From Amphiura filiformis (lineage: Eukaryota; Echinodermata; Ophiuroidea; Amphilepidida; Amphiuridae): a stretch of 64,000 nucleotides of DNA. The stretch covers positions 29,255,780-29,319,779 of the forward strand of contig NC_092646.1 in assembly GCF_039555335.1 (NCBI RefSeq). Reading direction: 5' to 3'. A program made the translations under genes and the position numbers. The first letter of the stretch is position 1. Every line of letters starts with the position of its first letter. Below, one piece after another: positions 11,161 through 23,622 of this stretch. Under the pieces are notes generated by a model, which saw only the letters and a program-made list of their open reading frames with translations, did not search any database and was not told the origin of the DNA.

Positions 11161-11534
11161 ACAAATTTTGCGTAAAATTGCCACAAAAAGAAAAAAATTG
11201 GAAACAACGCCCTTCCTTAAACCAAAAATTCATGCAACAATGATTTTAGAGCCATCAATAAACCAAAATGGCTGAAAATGCACCCTGAATATAAACTAAA
11301 TGGCTGCAAATGCACCCCGAATCTGCTGCACATCCCCGTACCCTCATTTACACTAAGAACCCCAAGGCAATGTGGAGCAAATTTTTCAGATGGTTGGCGA
11401 CTGGTGAGTTACTAATATTCCCTCTCAAATACTCAAGAGAAACAAATGGTTTTTCTGTATCCAAATTACTATAGGCCTTTTTCAAATTAGCATCTCAAAA
11501 TGTGTAAACAGAACGCAGCCCATTGCTACAGCAT

Positions 11535-11719
11535 TGGGCTATTCCAGTTGAAATCCATACACCCCCATGGAAGATGACCTTAATCAGGCCCCGGAATCGG
11601 GTTGTAGATTTCAAATGGAGTTGCCCATTCAGGTAATCCCATATGAAATACATACTCCTTGTGTGGGAGATTAAGGTCATGTATTCCATAGGGGTGTGGA
11701 TTTCAACTTGAATAGCACA
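11535..11719. mobile_element. Family A MITE, copy 1
   Basis: Starts GGGCTATTCCAGTTGAAATC and ends with the inverted TTTCAACTTGAATAGC. Subterminal blocks ATACACCCCCATGGAAGA and GGTCATGTATTCCATAGGGG pair. Non-coding. Related copies are near 17080, 20649, 57024, 59950 and 63820. Confidence 0.88.
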
Positions 11720-11961
11720 ATAATTGATTCTATTTCTGCTAAAGATGGCCCATGGTCATGACGGTTGATAACACGAACCACTATACAAATGTTTTATCTG
11801 TGATATGAATTGACCTTATCAAATAAATATCACCATTACCATATGATCACCTATATACCATGCTGACAAAGTAGCATAATAATTTAATTTTGGTCTGTGC
11901 TAAATTGAATTATTTGATGTGTGACTCTCTAAGTAGCATAATGATCGAAAATATGTTGGTA

Positions 11962-12510
11962 CCTACTCCCATTTTAGAAAAATACAATACTAATTTTTTT
12001 TTAATATTATCCTGTTTTGGGAAATGATATATAGCTAAATCCTAATCATTAAACTGGATATGAAATGAAAGTCAAATTTTAATATTTGGTCAATTTTGTG
12101 AAATAAGGGCCAAAAACATGCATTTTTAGCGTTTTCGTATGCTGTGACAATCAAGCCCAAAGACTTGTGCAAAGACTAATTTCATGTTATGCATACTAAT
12201 TTTTGTAAAACACATTTTCTACTTTTTCACAACCAATTATCAAAAAGAACATAAAATATAACATTAAGATTTTGAGTGCTTGGACTTGTGCCAAGTCTTA
12301 GAATTCTGTGACTACAATAAGAAAACCGGCAAAATTGCATGTTTTGGGCCCATTTTCCCTCAAATTGCAAAAATATTAAAATTGAACTTTTATTTCCAGT
12401 TAGAACTGACTAAAGGATTAAAAATTAGCTATCTTTCATTTGGCAACACAGGATAATATGTTTTTAATTCCAGAAAATAAGTGCTGTATTTTTCTGGAAT
12501 AGGGAGTAAA
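11962..12510. mobile_element. Foldback element M, copy 1
   Basis: Both arms carry GCTAAATCCTAATCATTAA-like and GGGCCAAAAACATGC-like blocks in inverse orientation. A second copy is at 57366-57990. Confidence 0.7.
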
Positions 12511-13468
12511 ATTGTAAAGGTTGTTCACAATGCTAATTGGAGACTGCAGTTCTAACCTGCTCTGTGCTTGGATCATACGGTACAAAATAGTGGTGTTATT
12601 CATTATTATTAATATTGGGCAATATTCTGTTACTTGATACAGCCAGTGGCATCAATCCAACCAGAAAAGTTGAGGATATTGGAAGTTGGAACTGAGTTGC
12701 CAAAAGGCATGAAAGGTGGCGCTTTATAAAAGAACAAAAAGTGTCTAATTTTGTCAAAAAGTGTGTGTGTGGAGGGTGAGAAACATGTCCTCACTAGATT
12801 GATGCCTCTGTATACAGCCGATGAATAACTGATCTATGAGGTATGTTGTCGAGTTATGGTCCAGGAGCAGAATATGGGGTCAGAATCTCCAATGTGCTGT
12901 TCACAACATTCACTGCTATATAATACATCCACTGATTGCCTGAAGTATCAAGTGTCACCATTGAAAATCAAAATGTTATAAATATTTCACTGCAGTCGCA
13001 AATAAAATAATGGTATAATACTATTTGAGCACATACCATAGTTTGACAAGGACACCTTATTAATTTTAAATCTTAATTACAAATAATAGCTAATTATTTC
13101 TTCTTTATGAAGTATTAAGCCATTATTAAGTTACGGAATTCTGGTCCATAGGAGAACTCCACTGTTTCTCTACAATTGACTATTTAAACAAACAACACTC
13201 ATAAAATACAACATTTTCAAAATATGAACTTCTCTTTTATTACTTATGTGTCATCAGCACATATTTAGCCATCCAGCAAACTACATGTAACATGTTTCAT
13301 GTATACCGTCTTTTAACAGGACTTGTCATAATATCAACAAAACCTACTGATTATATTTGATATAATTTCCAAATAGATGATATTTAGTGCATCTTATTCA
13401 ATGAATTAAACAGAAGAAGGTAGTAATGTCATGGAAGGGAAATTGAGGTTCTGCCGTTTAAATTTGCA
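12511..13468. other. AT-rich non-coding stretch
   Basis: No gene or repeat boundary recognised. Confidence 0.4.
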
Positions 13469-13536
13469 GGGGAGCTTTTAATTGCTCTCCTTGAGTGCTA
13501 CAGGAGAGCTTTTAATTGCTCTCCTTGAGTGCTACA
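13469..13536. repeat. 34-bp perfect direct duplication
   Basis: GGGAGCTTTTAATTGCTC... and its neighbour GAGAGCTTTTAATTGCTC... are followed by identical TCCTTGAGTGCTACAG. An inverse relative AGCAATAAAAAGCTCTCC is near 13603. Confidence 0.85.
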
Positions 13537-13926
13537 GGACAGCATTTTTACTGTACTGTATATATGTGGTTATTTTTGTTTTTGTTACACCAAAGATAGG
13601 TGAGCAATAAAAAGCTCTCCTCAGCTTATTTTGAAAAGAGTGATGGGGAGCAATCGCTCTAGCTCTCTCCTCAAATGGCAAAGCCTGGAAATTGAAATTG
13701 ATGTACCTCCACTGTCCTCCAGACTAAATTAAATATGGCTCTGGTTTTTTTAACATGTATCAAAAGGCTAAATGACACTTTGGGAGACCCCAGCAGAAAC
13801 ACATGACCTATTTCCGGATAACTTTTTATATTTTTATGTAGTGTAGACCTAGGCTAATCTCCCATAGCTTAACAAATTTTGTCCCAGTTTTCTTTCTTTA
13901 CTTGTGACAAGACCAAATGTCTAATT

Positions 13927-16215
13927 GTTAACGGAAATTTGTCAACCTAACAAAAGTGACTAATTTGTTTTGTTTACAAAATAAAACCAGATCAGCTCTG
14001 AGTATTCTGTTCAATATTTTATGAACACATCATCACATGTTAGTACAAGATCCAAGAAATCCAAGATTTACCTAAATAATTTCTAACATGAAAACATTTT
14101 GAGCACTTGAAAATTATGTTTCGGACGTTACATTTTCCGTTAACAATCTTGCTCTATTTTTAACATGGTCTAAGTGATTGTTTTATCATGGAAAACATAC
14201 ACAAATACTTTAAATGTTTGCCTCAGGGCAATATACATAATTGCAAGTGCAAATTTTGTATCGGTTGAATGTTTTCAAATTATGGTGAAGCATTACTTAA
14301 ATGGGTCTCATTTTCCGTTAACAGTTTTGTAACATCCGAAAAAATACATATTGTCTTATAATTATGTGAAGAACAGTACTAGCTTTGAATTTTCATTATT
14401 AAGTTGAAGTAGACATGACAACAAGTATCTAAATGAAAAATGATTTTACTTCCTCTTGACTTTATGTAAAATGTTGGCCACACAACATTTCCGTTAACAA
14501 TGGTAACATCCGAATCAAATGTAACATCCGAGACAGAAAGAGTGACATTTTGTTGAAGAAATTTAATTAGAGGGGAAATAAAAGGTCAAATGGATTGGAA
14601 ATCATGGGAAGGCCATAGTAGAAATATTTTTTACCATACCCAGGTTTGTTCTTTGAGTGTGCAAACCGTTAACATGTCAAGTTTGTTTCGGATGTTACAA
14701 GGCAAAATGTTAACGGAAAGTGAGGCCAATAACAAGGCATTGTAAGAAGATTTTAGAATATACACTTAAATGAATGTGAATTTCTAGTAAATATGGTGTA
14801 TCCTCATTTTCCTAATATTGCTGACTCCATTTCACCTTTGTAAACCTTGCTAGTGGAAAAAAATACAAGTTGTTAGCTCTACAATATCTATTGTCTCTAT
14901 GCATAACACATAAGATAAAAAGCAACATAATTAATTTGGTTCACTCCTTTCAAATTAATTTCATTACTGACATATACACATGTCCTAAGAAATTTATTTT
15001 AAATTTGAAAAGCAACTTACACTGAATATTTCTCCATTACACTAGCAAAATACTTTGATTTAAAATGTGTTTCGGATGTTACCCATTTTTTGTTAACAAG
15101 TCCAAAATGAAGTTGTAATTTCAATAAACTTTATAATATTTTAGCATTAGATGATATCTAAAACTTTATTGAAAACAATTAAGTAGCAATTTTGTCATAA
15201 TCATTTATTTCAAAATTGAAAAAAGCTGCATTTTCATAAAAAAGTGATCATTTTAACATAAAATATATAAGTATGTACATGTGTTAGGCCTATATTGGAA
15301 TCACTATGCACATATACCAGAAACGAAGCAGGAGACATACTTACTATGCTTCATACAGCTTCATTATGTCCGATAAAACAATAAATTATCAATGGAAACA
15401 AACCACTAAGAAAAATACTCTTACAACAGAACAAGTTTCATGGGAATTATTTGTTAACACAGACTTATGAGCTGTTTTAATACGATCAGTTTTTGCATAT
15501 TTTATATGTGTGCAAATGATAAATGATTGTGCCTTGCATTAAAAAATGTCTGAGTGGCAACATGGCAACATACCTGTTGTTTATGCAATGATCTCATGTT
15601 TGTTAATTCAACTTCCAACCATCAAACTTTGTAAAAATGTTAACATCATGTAACATCCGAATCACTGCCTTTAATTATACACGTATTTGTACATATTTTG
15701 AATCATTTGAATAATTTCAACAGGTTTTCTAATTCAAAGTGATTAATATTATGCTAAAATAATGAAATGTCCCAAATGTTTCCATCAATAAGTTCAATTA
15801 GATTGCAATTGCATGTTAACGTAATGTAACATCCGAAACACTCTTAAGTTGGGAAGACGTAAGAGAAAGCCTCATTATGATTGTAAGAAAGGTATAGCCC
15901 TTTGTATTACCAACTTAATGCTTCAGGGAGCTAATTAATTTGGTTTATTATGATTTCCAGTGCACATTTACAATAAGGATGTGGGTAACAATGTATATGA
16001 ATAAATGCCATATCAGTACATGTATATACATCTAAATTTAAAAATTTCTTCAGTAAGATGAAAATATCATTTAATGATGATTAGATTTTCAAGTGATAGG
16101 TTTAATCATCTGACAGTGATTATCATTTACATTTTTGAACTAATATGTGCTTAGAAATAGGGACAGATACCTGCAAATAATGCTTGTTAACAAAATGATG
16201 TAACATCCGAAACCC
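13927..16215. repeat. Field of a bipartite motif: GTTAAC plus GTAACATCCGAAAC
   Basis: The pair GTTAAC, 5-15 bases, GTAACATCCGAA(A/T)C recurs on the plus strand near 14317, 14493, 15639, 15815 and 16186. Its inverse GTTTCGGAYGTTAC...GTTAAC occurs near 14118, 14685 and 15069. Half motifs are at 13927, 14521 and 14668. Intervening DNA is AT-rich and not visibly conserved. Many neighbouring copies are 175-200 bp apart, or about a multiple of that. Confidence 0.75.
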
Positions 16216-16857
16216 ACGAGTATCTAGAGTTACATTTTTACTATAAAGGCATTATCAAACTTATTTTGATATGTCAGTACTTGGTTATCATTACCTTGTT
16301 CACATATGGATTAGCAATATATGTGGATGAAATTAATTACATTTAGAGCATATTTTTGACCACCAAACCTGCTATTTTGCCCATTTTTCAGTTTCATATG
16401 CCTGAAAAGTTACCTAAAAGTGATCGCAGAATGGCCATATTTGGTCAATAGTAACTTGGACTCATTATTTTCCTATGACAACTAATTTGGTAACTAATGG
16501 GGATTACAGTAAGCAATATCTAGCTTTGGCAACAAGTTGCTTTTTTATGAAAAAATCTCATTTGGCCAAAGGGTCTACAAAGTTTACAGACCAAATGAAC
16601 AGAATTAAGCTCCAAGTTTTGTATTTTCATAAAATTCAAGTCATCTGCTTTGAGAAACGACATATTTTAAGTGTCTTCTGTCAATTTCATTTTTACCCTC
16701 TCAGTTCACACTTTTGATACATGTTAAAAAAACCAGAGCCATATGTCTTTGTTTAAACACAGATTATTATAGGATGATATTTGCCATGTGCTCAAGACTC
16801 ACATTTTAATAATTGTTTCAGTGGTTTACCAATAAAAGTTGGATGTACACTACTGTA
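16216..16857. other. AT-rich non-coding stretch
   Basis: An 80-codon plus-strand frame (16475-16717) has no domain or splice support. Nothing else seen. Confidence 0.4.
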
Positions 16858-17060
16858 TAAGTGGTAATTTTCGCGTACAGTTATTTTCGAGATTTGCAGT
16901 GAGAAACACATTTTAGCGAATGTTATTTTCGCGATTGTTCAGTCCTTCCCTATACTTGTAATACATTATTGCATATATTCGCGAGGTTTTATTTTCGCGG
17001 TTGGAGCTCTAATCACGAAATTCACAAAAATAAAACCGTCACGAAAATTACCACTTAAAT
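16858..17060. mobile_element. MITE with GTGGTAATTTTCGCG ends
   Basis: GTGGTAATTTTCGCG pairs with CACGAAAATTACCAC. Several TATTTTCGCG blocks lie inside. About 200 bp, non-coding. Confidence 0.8.
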
Positions 17061-17079
17061 ACAATACTTGAGTGACAAT

Positions 17080-17438
17080 GGGCTATTCCTGTTGAAATCC
17101 ATACACCCCAACGGAAGACATGACCTTAATCTCCCACACAGGGGGTGTGTTATATTTCAAATAAAGTCACCCATTAAAGTAACCCCATTTGATATTCACA
17201 CTCCCTGTGTGAAAGATTAAGGTCACATCTTTCATAGGCAGTGGCTGCAATAAGTGCGTAGCAGTAGCAAAATGCTACACAATTTTCATCATTTGCTAGA
17301 CAATTTTGGAATGAGTAGCAATTTCGTACCATTCATAAGCATTTGCTACAAAATTTGGTAAGCAATTTTTGCTACACAAACGAAATTGCTAAAGGCGGAC
17401 CCTGTTCATAGGGGTGTATGATTTCAACCGGAATAGCA
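17080..17438. mobile_element. Family A MITE, copy 2, interrupted by a hAT-like MITE
   Basis: Starts GGGCTATTCCTGTTGAAATC and ends TTTCAACCGGAATAGC. The right arm is split at TTCATAGG by the 166-bp element at 17239-17404, so the family A copy is the older insertion. Confidence 0.88.
17239..17404. mobile_element. hAT-like MITE with 8-bp target duplication
   Basis: The ends CAGTGG... and ...ACCCTG are flanked on both sides by the identical octamer TTCATAGG (17231-17238 and 17405-17412). Removing the insert and one octamer restores the family A arm. CAG termini and 8-bp duplications are the hAT superfamily signature. The interior is rich in TTTGCTA/TAGCAAA. Confidence 0.9.
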
Positions 17439-17772
17439 CAGTCCAATATGACAGAGTCGCCTTCTTCTGTTTCAAATTCTTTGATAGATATTTTACTGGT
17501 GCATGCCAATATATGCCTTTTAACTACCATAATAATGCTTACACATGTGTCCTATTGGAATGAAACATTAAACATAATGATTGATACAAAAATATCTACA
17601 TACAAATTACTCTGGGTAGAACATAAGGAAATCATGCCTTCCCATGATGCATTTGGTGGAAGTGCATTGACCCTTCTTTTTGCTTTTTAGGGTGCATTAT
17701 TAACAGAACATCATCAATAGGGTTTGTCTTCAAAGTATGATCACAAACCTTTGCTCAAACCTCATAGTCAAA

Positions 17773-17978
17773 TTAACCCCATGCGAACTACCTGCCGATT
17801 GGTCAAAAAGAAGTTTTCAATTGGACCAATCAGCAACATTGTTAAGATTTCACCACGCAAAACAAATGGGGTGAATGATTTGCAAAGCTCCATTCTGATT
17901 GGTGATTAAAATGAGGATATCATGTTATTGACCAATCAGAGGCAGTGTTAGATCGGCAGGTAGTGCTCAGGGGGTTGA
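17773..17978. mobile_element. TTAA-flanked CCAAT-rich MITE (family E), copy 1
   Basis: Begins TTAACCCCATGCGAACTACC and ends AGGTAGTGCTCAGGGGGTTG. Contains five ATTGG/CCAAT pentamers. Terminal C-runs next to TTAA suggest a piggyBac-type MITE; that class is inference. Confidence 0.88.
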
Positions 17979-19063
17979 CTGTCTGCAATTGTCAGAATTA
18001 TACATTATGGGCTGCAGAAGAGAAGTTCCAAATTTTCTTTAAAAATTCAAAATTTTCAGAATTATATATTTTCATGGCCATATTTGGAATCAGCATGAAA
18101 AATGCATTAAAATGAGTACAAACAAGCCCAGTATTGGTTCAGTGGTTCTTGAGATAGCGCTTGATATTTCTCAATACTGTTCATGTTGAAGTGGGATAAT
18201 GGCCAGCACCGAAATAATATGCATGGTAAGGCATGATTCTCTACTGCACAACACTAAATATAAGGAAAGCTCTATGTCATAAACAATAATTTCAACTATA
18301 AATTTTAGGTGCAAATTTTGCTTCAAAAACTATCATGCATTGGTTTTTGGAAGTTAATATTTTTTTCTGACAAAACAATTGAAAACAAGAGCGAACAATG
18401 TTAAAGCTAAAAAAAAAGTTTGCTTCCTGAAGGCCGGGCACGTTTTGATTTTTGGAGCAATTTTTACCACTTTTTAACAAAATTATAATTTGAAAATCCA
18501 GAATAAAAAAGATTTCCAAGCAAAAAATGACAAAAATTTCAAGAGATTTTTTTCTTGTACATTTTACAAGCAATACGAAATCAACAAATCATATGCAAAT
18601 CAATCTATAATTTTCCAAAAACTTTCAAATTTTCCAAATAATTTTCATATCTATAACCTACTCTGTACTGATTTGACATTATATATTTGAGGCATATGTT
18701 GCCATAATTCCTGACTCAAAATATAAGTAAAATAAAATACATTTTGCATTTTTGAGTTTCAGGCCATCTATGGGAAACAAACTTTTTCCTCCAGATAATG
18801 AACAGTAATACAAACGAATTACTGAATTTACCGAGTATGTATATCAAGTGCAATTTTTCTCTAAAAAGATTTTACAACAAAAAGAATTCTAGAAAGTTTG
18901 AAAAAAGGGCAAGATTGAAATAAAACAGGTTGCACACAATTTATGAGACAATGGGCCTCGCAATAATTGCTCACTATAAACAACACAAACACCTGACAAA
19001 GCCTAAACATGTATCACAAATTGCAAATTTCTACTAGAATCTCACAGAACTACAGCACCATTA
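17979..19063. other. AT-rich non-coding stretch
   Basis: Short AT-driven frames only. No gene, RNA or repeat boundary recognised. Confidence 0.4.
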
Positions 19064-19340
19064 ATTGGTCTATTCCATTAAAAATCCACACTGCCCCTGT
19101 GGAAGATTTTGGAATTATTTTCCACGGGTATGAATTTCAATGGAATGTACACATTAGGCAGTTCCATTTGAATTTCATACACCCTCTGAGAAAGATTCAA
19201 CCTGAATCTTTCACTGAAGGAGGTGAGTTTCAAATAGAGTTGCTAATGTGTTCATTCCATTTGAAATTCATACTCCCCCTGTGAAAGATAAATCCAAAAT
19301 CTTTCACAGGGGTAGTGTGGATTTTAAATGGAATAGCTCA
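19064..19340. mobile_element. Family A-prime MITE, copy 1
   Basis: Starts near TCTATTCCATTAAAAATCC, ends GGATTTTAAATGGAATAG. Internal CCCCTGTGGAAGATTTTG and AAATCTTTCACAGGGG blocks pair, and GAATGTACACATTAGGCAG is shared with copies at 43190 and 52245. Confidence 0.88.
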
Positions 19341-19692
19341 ATAGTAATTTCTAGAAAATAGTTCACAAAGAAATGAATACCAATTAAATACAAAAAGAAA
19401 ATAGTCCAGAGTAAAATAATACCACTACGATATTTTGAAAAGCATTATGTAGTTGCCTATAGCTCTTATTGACAAGTAAACAGAGTGAATAGATAAAGCA
19501 TGTTTGTTTTGATAATACTACCACAGGTCGTTTACGGACTCCAATTCCAGTATACGTCCAACACAATGAATCAGTTGAGGCTGCACACATACAACCACCT
19601 GGCACAAAGTACTCTGAATCCTGATGGAATTGCCCCAAATTTGCCATTTTCATTCATATTAAAAAATTACCTTGTATTTGGTATATTTTAGC

Positions 19693-20038
19693 ATTAAAGG
19701 AGTATTTCGTGATCCTAGCATCCTCTTTTTATGACATTTTTCAGTACATATCCACGAAAAAAAGCATATTCCCAAAATTTCAGTTGATACCGATATTGCG
19801 TTTGCGAGTTATGCATGATTATGTGTATTTACTGCTCCATAGACAATACGTTGTAATTTCGTTCTGGTGCACCAGAACGAAATTCAAATTTCACGATATC
19901 TTTGCTAAACGAATTAATCTGCAAGAAATATTTTGTACATAAACATTATGTAGCCAGAGGTTTCCAGTGATATAAAAATCTCAACTTTTTTGAGAAAAGT
20001 GGGGGATGAGGCTGTGGATCACGAAGTGCCCCTTTAAA
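19693..20038. mobile_element. MITE with TTAAAGGAGTATTTCGTGAT ends (family J)
   Basis: TTAAAGGAGTATTTCGTGAT on the left pairs with ATCACGAAGTGCCCCTTTAA on the right. A truncated relative (ATGTCATAAAAAGAGGATGC) is at 31100-31170. Confidence 0.85.
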
Positions 20039-20648
20039 ATGGCAAAATCTTGTATGCATTTGTCTAGGTCAAGTTGGAGCCAGTTAGCATGATGATTTTA
20101 CACTGCTTGGAAATTTAACCCCAAATGCCACTGTCAGGCTGGGACAATCAATTCTTGTCATGTACAGTTAGAGTACCAAGACTCTGTTGAATTTGGCCCG
20201 GACCTATCTTTAGTATGTCAGCCCACAGTCCTTCAACAGGTCACTGGCTCACCTTCATAGTCCTTCAAGAGGTCACTGACCTGCCTTCAAAATGAACATG
20301 CTTTATTGTCCTCCCCAATCATGCTTACCTGACTAATACATATCTACAGATACATAAAAACAAAGACATTTTACAGGACTTATTCCGCATATTTTATATT
20401 CATCTACAAAATGTACTGCGACTGTATTTTTATTCATTTTTTCAATTTATTTATCCAGTAACAAATCGTGCCAAATTGGCATACAAATCCATTCTTTGTG
20501 AAATTTTATAATTCACACTACCATATCATTCTTGGCAACATAATATTAGTCACATATAAAATGCAACAATTGTTTTTTTACTTCTTCAATATCATAGAAA
20601 GCCCCTATACAAAAAGCAAGCAAGTGGTCTGTGTTCTAACTTCATAAT
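20039..20648. other. Non-coding stretch
   Basis: A short imperfect duplication (CCTTCAACAGGTCACTGGCT and CCTTCAAGAGGTCACTGACC near 20230-20280). Otherwise nothing seen. Confidence 0.4.
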
Positions 20649-20839
20649 GGGCTGGTCCACTTGAAATCCCTACACCCCCTATGGAAGACATGACCTTAAT
20701 CTCCCACACAGAGGGTGTAGATCTCAAATGGAGTCACCTATTACGGAAACCCCATTTGAAATTCACACTCCCTGTGTGGAAGAGAAGATTAAGGTTGTGT
20801 CTTCCATAGAGGGTGTATGGATTTCGACTGGAATAGTCC
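20649..20839. mobile_element. Family A MITE, copy 3
   Basis: GGGCTGGTCCACTTGAAATC and GGATTTCGACTGGAATAGTC form the ends; CACCCCCTATGGAAGACATG pairs with GTGTCTTCCATAGAGGGTG. Confidence 0.88.
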
Positions 20840-21111
20840 AACTACATTGAAACCACTGGCACAGCTAAGGTAAGGGACTATCATAACCAGGGTTTAATTT
20901 GAGTACATCAAGGGGACCAGACTGTGTAGAGTATGAGCTTGAACTGATGGTTTCTGAATTTGGCTACCTTGCACGCATATAGTTTTATTGTCCCTGGGGA
21001 CAAGGAACTCAGCATGCTCCAAGATGTGGTTTTTTTTTTCAATATAAAATCATTGTTATAATAACCCTATGTGGGTATGCAAATAATAGGAAAAGTGTGG
21101 ACATAGCGTGT

Positions 21112-21623
21112 AGGGTTCCCACACTTTGAAGCCTTTAAAATTCAAGGACTTTTCAAGGACTTTCAAGGTCCAAAAGCATGATTTTCAAGGATTTACCACA
21201 ACACAAAACGCTGCATATTAATGGATGACAGCTCCTCTCCACTCCCCAAATTTGTGACCGTACAGCACGAATGAGCCGTAAATGTCCTCAATTGTATTCT
21301 GAGTTACAGTGTAAAATGGGCATGAAGGTCATATTCATAGGTATTTCAATTTGGTGCTACGTGTATCTCATTAAATGAGGTACACGTAGCACCATATTGA
21401 GGTACCTATGAATACGACCTTCATGCCCATTTTACACTGTAACTCTGAATACAATTGAGGACATTTACGGCTCATTCGTGCTGTACGGTCACATTTTGTC
21501 AAAATTATATATAATTTAGGTAAAATTCCAATTTTCAAGGACTTTTGTGCAAATTTCCAGGACTTTCAAAGCCTTGAAAAGGTGTTTTTAAATTCAAGGA
21601 CTTTCAAGGACTGTGGGAACCCT
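21112..21623. mobile_element. AGGGTTCCCACA repeat with a long internal palindrome
   Basis: The ends AGGGTTCCCACA and TGTGGGAACCCT are inverse complements with TTCAAGGACTTTCAAGG blocks inside each. Nested within is a near-perfect palindrome (about 21255-21495) whose arms of about 115 bp meet at CTCATTAAATGAG. No coding capacity. Confidence 0.88.
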
Positions 21624-22142
21624 GAGTGTAGGTCTGAGTGTCCCTTTAAGGGCATGTCATGCTGTAATATTAGGGGACCATGTTCACCATGACTGGATAT
21701 TGTTTTAATAAAATCAAAGTACGTGCCATATTGCACAACTGTGAACTTTGTTCCAAATTATACTTCCTTCCACTCAACTTTGGTCAACTTCCTGACAATT
21801 TTAAAACATAACATGTTTTGACACTCAAAGGAATCACCTACAATTCGGATTCCATAAAATAGAGTTTTATATCTCCAAAGTTCTTCTCATAAGTCTGGTC
21901 CCTGTCAGATAACTCAAACAACCCTGGAAGCTTTGCTTGAAAAAGGCTTGGCTACTTCAAAGTGTACATTTTGAACTTGCTGTTCACATTATATCTAGGA
22001 AGCTGTGAAATAATGCTTACAATATTGCTACAAACTGTTTTATGTCATGTTATTCAAAGTTTGAAACTTATTATTTGAAATTGTGATGTTGCAATACATA
22101 CTTGTATACAATTCTCACTTTTGTTTTGATAAAAAAAGAAAT
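21624..22142. other. Non-coding stretch
   Basis: Nothing recognised. Confidence 0.4.
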
Positions 22143-22355
22143 TTAACCCCATGAGAACTACCTGCCGATTGGCCAAAGAGAAGTTTTCATTATCAATTGG
22201 CCCAATCAGCAACAATGTTAGAATAATTTCACCACACAAAAAATTTGAGTGAATTATTTGCAAAGCTCATTCTGATTGGTGATTAAAGTGAAAATATCAT
22301 GTAATTGACCAATCAGAGGCAATTTTAGATCAGCAGGTAGTGCTCAGAGGGTTAA
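22143..22355. mobile_element. TTAA-flanked CCAAT-rich MITE (family E), copy 2
   Basis: TTAACCCCATGAGAACTACC to AGGTAGTGCTCAGAGGGTTA, with ATTGG/CCAAT words in the same positions as copy 1. Confidence 0.88.
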
Positions 22356-23508
22356 AAGTTTACACTTTGACGTAGCTTGATTTATAAGGCGGGAGTACAC
22401 AATAACAAACACTGCTATTAAATTAGCAATGCAAAACATGTCTACATGATAAACTTGGAAGTGGGGACCTGAAAGCGGGGAGTGAGTGACCAAGATTCAA
22501 CAGCAGTGGTTGGGTAGACATTTGAAGATATATCATAGTACCTCGCAGTTCAAAATATGATGAACAGATACCTTAAACGGGATGAAGTCCACAAGAGTTG
22601 TGCAAATTATACAGATAAGAGTACAAAAAAATGCAATATTTGCCATGTGTATTTAACAACATCACAGCTTGTGAATCTTGGACACTTACTTTTCCCATTT
22701 GCTGACTTTTTAAAAAACTTTTTTAACATCAATTATTTGACTACACTGAGATGTTACATTTAAATAAATGAAGAATTTATTTCTATCTAGGGATGACTTC
22801 AAACCCCAACCCTAGACTGATTGTTCTGCCAGGGTGCTGGCTGTCAACCAGCTGCTCAGTCGTCTTGAAGCCATTCCTTAGGCAAAACAGATGTATTTTA
22901 ATATACATTTGTGTGTTTTGAAAAACAAATTAAATCTCTAAATACAAATTATAATACTGATAAAAAGTAACAAAAATCATGATTTAAAACACATTCTATG
23001 TATGTAATAACCTTGATGTGACCAATTTATAAGCCAATTTCTCTCACAAGTACATAACAGTTGAGTATTTCAGTTAGTTGAAAGATATAGTGATGATAAA
23101 TTATGATTTAAAGCCATTTGTTTTGGATAAATCAATTGGATCACTTTTAAAATGAAGCATCACACATGCGGATGGTCTTTGCTTCAAATCCATCATGGTT
23201 TGATTTTTTGTCACTGGTTAGCGAGAAGGTCTTGTTAGTACATGTAAAGAGACCGCTTATGGCAATCCAACAGTGTTTAGTACAATGTATGTATGAATTT
23301 CCAGACATGGACATGTATTACCTGTGAGAGAAAGTCTGACTTTTACTTTTTGATGATTTCAAAACTAATCTAATGCAGGATTAGATTAGGTTGTTGACAA
23401 ATGATCTTTTCTCTTTATCCATTTTAAGCCAGGTCCCCACTTCCGTATTTTGTGTATAGGTCACCTTATAAGAAGAGTTTATAAAGTTAGAGAGATTAAA
23501 TGTCATTT
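22356..23508. other. 3' flank and UTR side of the SH3BGRL-family gene
   Basis: No coding features. The minus strand holds the likely 3' UTR downstream of the stop at 23509; possible polyadenylation signals are noted separately. Confidence 0.4.
22776..22781 (-). terminator. Candidate polyadenylation signal of the SH3BGRL-family gene
   Basis: AATAAA on the minus strand, about 730 bases after the stop. An ATTAAA variant lies nearer, around 22895. Position only; no transcript evidence. Confidence 0.3.
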
Positions 23509-23622
23509 TTAATCCTCCTCTTTTGGTTCTTCTTTCTCCTCTTTTTGCCCCTTGTCCTTTTTCCCCTTTAGAAATTCCTCCAACGCTTCGCTTTCAACTG
23601 CTTCATCAAATGCTGTATAATC
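23509..23622 (-). CDS. SH3BGRL: SH3BGRL-family exon 3 (C-terminus)
   Basis: Acceptor CTATTCATAG, then DYTAFDEAVESEALEEFLKG, a Lys/Glu tail ending PKEED, and TAA at 23511-23509. Confidence 0.92.
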   Translation of the reverse strand, partial: DYTAFDEAVESEALEEFLKGKKDKGQKEEKEEPKEED

